DNA of 64,000 nucleotides from Albifimbria verrucaria (taxonomy: Eukaryota > Ascomycota > Sordariomycetes > Hypocreales > Stachybotryaceae): the NCBI GenBank assembly GCA_020081605.1, contig JAHREC010000062.1, positions 1,426,001 through 1,490,000 on the forward strand. Reading direction: 5' to 3'. Position 1 is the first letter of the stretch, and every line of letters starts with the position of its first letter. A program made the translations under genes and the position numbers. Shown here one piece after another: positions 60,717-64,000 of the stretch. The notes under the pieces were generated by a model. The model saw only the letters and a list, made by a program, of their open reading frames with translations, was not told the origin of the DNA and did not search any database.

Positions 60717-61580
60717 GGTTGCGATATGGTGTTGTTGTATAAGGGATGTGTGTGATAAGGTGTAGTAGTGAGGCGGCAAAAGGATTGCTTTGCTTAAAGA
60801 AAAAAATCCTAGCCGGTACCAATGGCCATGAAGTAGCCTACCCTATGGCAGAGTGGTCCACTACAAGTAACTCACTGACTGACTTTGTGCCCTGAGTACA
60901 GAGACGCTGCTAACCAACGCCATGTGGCTGATGGTCTGGACTCAGTGACCAGAAGGAGGAATTTTCCAGCGACCCATCGCCAGCTGGCGCCAACTGCGCC
61001 AATGCCTTCAGCAAGCTAGCCAGACCTGGGATGACATCAAATGCCCAAACGACAGGCGACGACACATTCAAGTATGAGAGCGTGACCGGCCGTCCCAAGG
61101 CTGGTCGAGCAGCTGCAACACCGATCCCGTATCGGCAGTGATTTTGTGATTCGGCCTGACTTGACCTGTAACATCTCCTTTTCTCCGGCGCATTTGGGTT
61201 TGCTGCATACTTAGGCTTGCGGGTCGTGTGCCCATCTTTCGCCCCGGAGCCTCTATCTCGACGGGCTCGGAAACGCGCCACACATCGTCAATTTTCGCCG
61301 ACAACCACGGCCCTCCCGCGCGTACGCACGCACGCACCCGATCGCCGGGTCAAACCCCATCTCTGCGCATAGCCGACAAGCCTGACCTTGCCTTTCATGA
61401 GGTTGAGGCTGCGCGCCTTCCTTGGCCCTCGACCGGCTCCCGACCGCACCTGCCTTCCAGCCTCGCGCTTGCGCTGACGGTTGCACCTGCCGCGGTTGTA
61501 GTTGCACCTGCCTCTGCACTTGTACTGGCACTCGCAGTTGTAGTTGCAGTTGCAGCCCGTCGCTGCTGCCGTCGCCTGCC
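60717..61580. promoter_or_regulatory. Divergent promoter of the DUF2423 and SIZ/PIAS genes
   Basis: No gene is seen. Immediately before the SIZ ATG, about 61480-61560, an imperfect repeat of GTTGCA/CACCTGCC/GTTGTA units covers roughly 80 nt. An open frame runs through it into the SIZ gene, but its first codons are not ATG and are Cys/Thr-rich from the repeat, so ATG 61581 is preferred. Confidence 0.5.
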
Positions 61581-63620
61581 ATGGCATCGCCGCTTCCTTC
61601 CATAACAAGACACGAGGCCAGCGTGTTGATCAAGCAGGTGCAAGGCACCAACTTGTTCAACCGCCAGCTGTCCTCGGTCTGCCAGGTGAACAGGCTCAAG
61701 AGCACCGGTGTCAAAGCCGACCTCCAACGACGCATCATCGACCGTGAGTATTCACCTCTCTCTTCCTCCCAACTGTCCTCTGCCGTCCTCATCCGGCACG
61801 CTGTTGAGCTCGTTGCCCTGGGACAGGTTCCGACCCCCATCCTGTCTTCCACCTTCCCACTCTCGACTATCTACCTAGCCGCCATGTCTCTATATCTTCC
61901 GCTTCCTCTCCTCCCCTCACCACCTCTTCACCTCCAACCTCACCCTGTTCTCTCGTGCTAACTCGCCCTCTGCCAAAGTCATACAAGAGACTGTCGCTGC
62001 GAATGACGTATCGCGATTCCACCAGATCCGACACAGCATCATCAACGCCCAAGCCCAACGACCCAGTCCTTCGAAAAGCGCTTCGTCGCGCACCTCAACT
62101 TCTGTCCAGTCTCAACAGTCTCCTCTTCCAGGCACGAGCTTCCTGTCACATGCGATGCCGTCCTACGGTCATACCAACGGCCTCAACCGAGATTACCACA
62201 CCCCTCTTCAAATGGCAGCTCCCGAATCGGCTTGTCATCGTACACAACTTCCAGTCCTGCCTTGACCTTTACACAGAGTCCCTTCTATCACGTGGAGGCC
62301 TCCATCACTGATGTTCGGACATGCGATGGTGAGAAGCCCTGTTGTTGTGCGCGCTTCCCTTCACAGACTAACAATAGGTTCCAGTCATGGCCCAGCATAG
62401 AAACTCGGTCAACATTCCTGTCAAGCTTAGTGACCACCCATCTTTACAGAAATGTCTATCAGATCAGTCATATCGGGTCATGATATTCTGCGCTGGCGAA
62501 GTTTCAGGTGTTCAGCACATCGCCTTTCCCCACCAATCTGAGCTGCGAGTCAACGGGGAGATATCAAAGCGAACTTGCGCGGGCTAAAGAATAAACCTGG
62601 ATCTACGAGACCGGTTGATATTACGAGCGCACTTCGTCTAAGGCCTAGCTATATAAACAATATCGAGTTTACCTATGCCTTGACAACCAAGGTCAGTACG
62701 AAACAAACCTTTGGCTCCTCTCCAAGGACCCTCCACCAGGCTTCTTTGTTACACACGCTAACTACTGACTTTAGAAATTCTACATTGTTGTGAATCTTTG
62801 CCGTGTAACACCTGTTGCCGACTTAGTTTCCATCATATCTACACGTCGCAGAATACCCAAAGACTCGGTCATAATGGAGCGTAAGTAATCTGCCCTATGT
62901 CGCACTTGGGCCGAAATTGACATTCCCTAGTAAATAAAAAGCACAAGATCCAGATGTCGTGGCGACATCGCAGGTTTTATCCTTAAAATGTCCTCTGTCG
63001 TACATGAGGTTGGACACGCCTTGTCGTAGTCTGAGCTGCACACATATACAGTGTTTTGACGCGACATCCTATCTTCAACTGCAAGAGCAAGGCCCTCAAT
63101 GGCTATGCCCTATTTGCAACAAGTCTGCGCCCTTCGAGCAGCTTGCTGTCGACGAGTGAGTATCCATAATAACATCCTTCTTCTCAGAACCAGTTACTGA
63201 TCGCATTCCAGATACGTCAAGGATATTCTAGAAAACACTTCTAAGAATTTAGAAACAGTCACCATCGAGCCCAACGGCAGATGGTTAATTAAGGCTTCGG
63301 ACGATGAGAAGAGTGGAGCGAACGGCGCTTCATTCGGAGAAGATGATGATGACTTTGAGATATCCGAGGTCAATGTTATTGGAGCTCGTCGACACGAAAC
63401 ACCAAACCAACCCACTCCATCCCTAGGTACACCGGTTTCTGGTGGCAGGGATAGCGCGTCAGCTGGGCCTCGTGGTATAGGATCTATCAGCCACAAGCGA
63501 CCAGCGCAGGCCGTGGTGGATTTAACATTGTCTTCTGATGACGATGACGACGAGCCTGTTCAGCGCCCAACCAAGCGGCAGGCCAATTCTTCGAACGGGG
63601 TTAGAGGACCTGGGGTTTAG
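61581..63620 (+). CDS. SIZ/PIAS-type SUMO E3 ligase, SAP-PINIT-SP-RING (frameshifted)
   Basis: The enzyme stimulates transfer of SUMO from Ubc9 to nuclear substrates. The start MASPLPSITRHEASVLIKQV is at 61581. A SAP domain follows (NRLKSTGVKADLQRRIID), split by a 235-nt intron (61744-61978). The PINIT domain contains SPFYHVEASITDVRTC, VPVMAQHRNSVNIPVKLSDH, KNKPGSTRPVDIT and FYIVVNLCRVTPV. The SP-RING is KCPLSYMRLDTP, SLSCTHIQCFDATSYLQL and WLCPICNKSAP, giving the C-x-H-x-C-x-C zinc ligands. The tail has VVDLTLSSDDDDDEP, a SUMO-interacting motif with acidic flank. Other introns lie near 62332-62378, 62691-62774, 62882-62930 and 63158-63211. At least four one-base breaks are needed. The stop at 63618-63620 gives about 480 residues; one more frameshift could extend it by about 13 residues. 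Whether it is closer to yeast Siz1 or Pli1 is not decidable here. Confidence 0.9.
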
Positions 63621-64000
63621 ACTTCCTGAACGAGTCCCCCACGCTTATCTACCTTAGAGGAACACGGCCGTCGCTCGTCATCACCGGCGAAGGCGCGGCA
63701 AAGTTGATGAACAATGGTTCGGGGGTTAGGAAGGATGTTTCAGTGGCACTGCTATTGTTTCGACGGTCAAGGAGGGCGTTTTGGGTAACGGAAAAGAGAT
63801 TCCCCTGATGTCGATTGAATGCTATGATGACGTTCCAAGGGATATTAGCCTGATGGCTGGACATATTCTTTATTCTCTGTCTGCTTTTGCAGTCACATAT
63901 TCCGATATAATGCGTTTTCCATTCGAGAACACACAGGGATAGAGGACAAAAAGGCCAGAGTAACAGAGTAACATTTCTTCTTAATAGCATTGCTCTTCTG
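63621..64000. other. Downstream flank of the SIZ/PIAS gene
   Basis: No gene is recognised before the window ends. A minus-strand open frame (63649-63990) lacks motifs and its first codon is not ATG. The stretch probably contains the 3' UTR of the SIZ gene. Confidence 0.45.

Noticed and set aside
809..63620. Reading the broken genes as pseudogenes
   Set aside because: The breaks are one-base changes in homopolymers spread over almost all long genes, including essential ones, with conserved sequence continuing after each break. Sequencing error is simpler.

Overview
The window is nuclear DNA from a filamentous ascomycete, most likely a Sordariomycete (order Hypocreales is my best guess, from protein resemblance only). 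The evidence is: single-copy eukaryotic genes on both strands, short introns (about 50-90 nt) with GTRNGT donors, a GCTAAC/CTAAC branch site and YAG acceptors, pyrimidine-rich leaders, and fungus-specific families (Atg15 with a Cys/Thr-rich tail, SUR2, AIM3-like, a CRIB protein). I found no tRNA, rRNA, CRISPR, transposase or other mobile element.

Layout, left to right: ITC1-like WAC/DDT chromatin remodelling subunit (+), glutathione S-transferase (+), mitochondrial PPR protein (+), Mis12/Mtw1 kinetochore protein (-), AIM3-like proline-rich protein (+), TCTP (-), SUR2 sphinganine C4-hydroxylase (+), a 5.2 kb stretch without recognisable genes, AMPK/CBM48-type carbohydrate-binding protein (+), SWC2/VPS72 (-), ATG15 lipase (-), POB3 FACT subunit (+), CRIB-domain protein (-), a 10.2 kb stretch without recognisable genes, NIPA-type Mg2+ transporter (-), an uncharacterised protein ending GWFWK (+), NOP4 (-), YCG1 condensin subunit (+), LAS21 GPI ethanolamine-phosphate transferase (-), a small DUF2423-type nucleolar protein (-), and a SIZ/PIAS SUMO E3 ligase (+). 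Divergent pairs with shared promoters are MIS12/AIM3-like, TCTP/SUR2, ATG15/POB3, NIPA/uncharacterised, NOP4/YCG1 and DUF2423/SIZ.

The genes are mostly housekeeping. Seven of about nineteen act on chromatin, chromosomes or nuclear modification (ITC1, MIS12, SWC2, POB3, YCG1, SIZ, and NOP4 in the nucleolus), but nothing shows that they form a cluster.

The strongest anomaly is technical. Almost every gene longer than about 1 kb is broken by one-base frameshifts, usually one base missing from a run of three to seven identical bases, while the conserved protein continues in another frame. GST and TCTP look intact. This fits systematic base-calling indels, not a set of pseudogenes. Gene spans below run over these breaks. 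I did not find a convincing undescribed system. The best leads are the two large gene deserts, one with a leader-like tract and short ORFs near 43.5-45.6 kb, and a TACC/GGTA motif family scattered through intergenic DNA.
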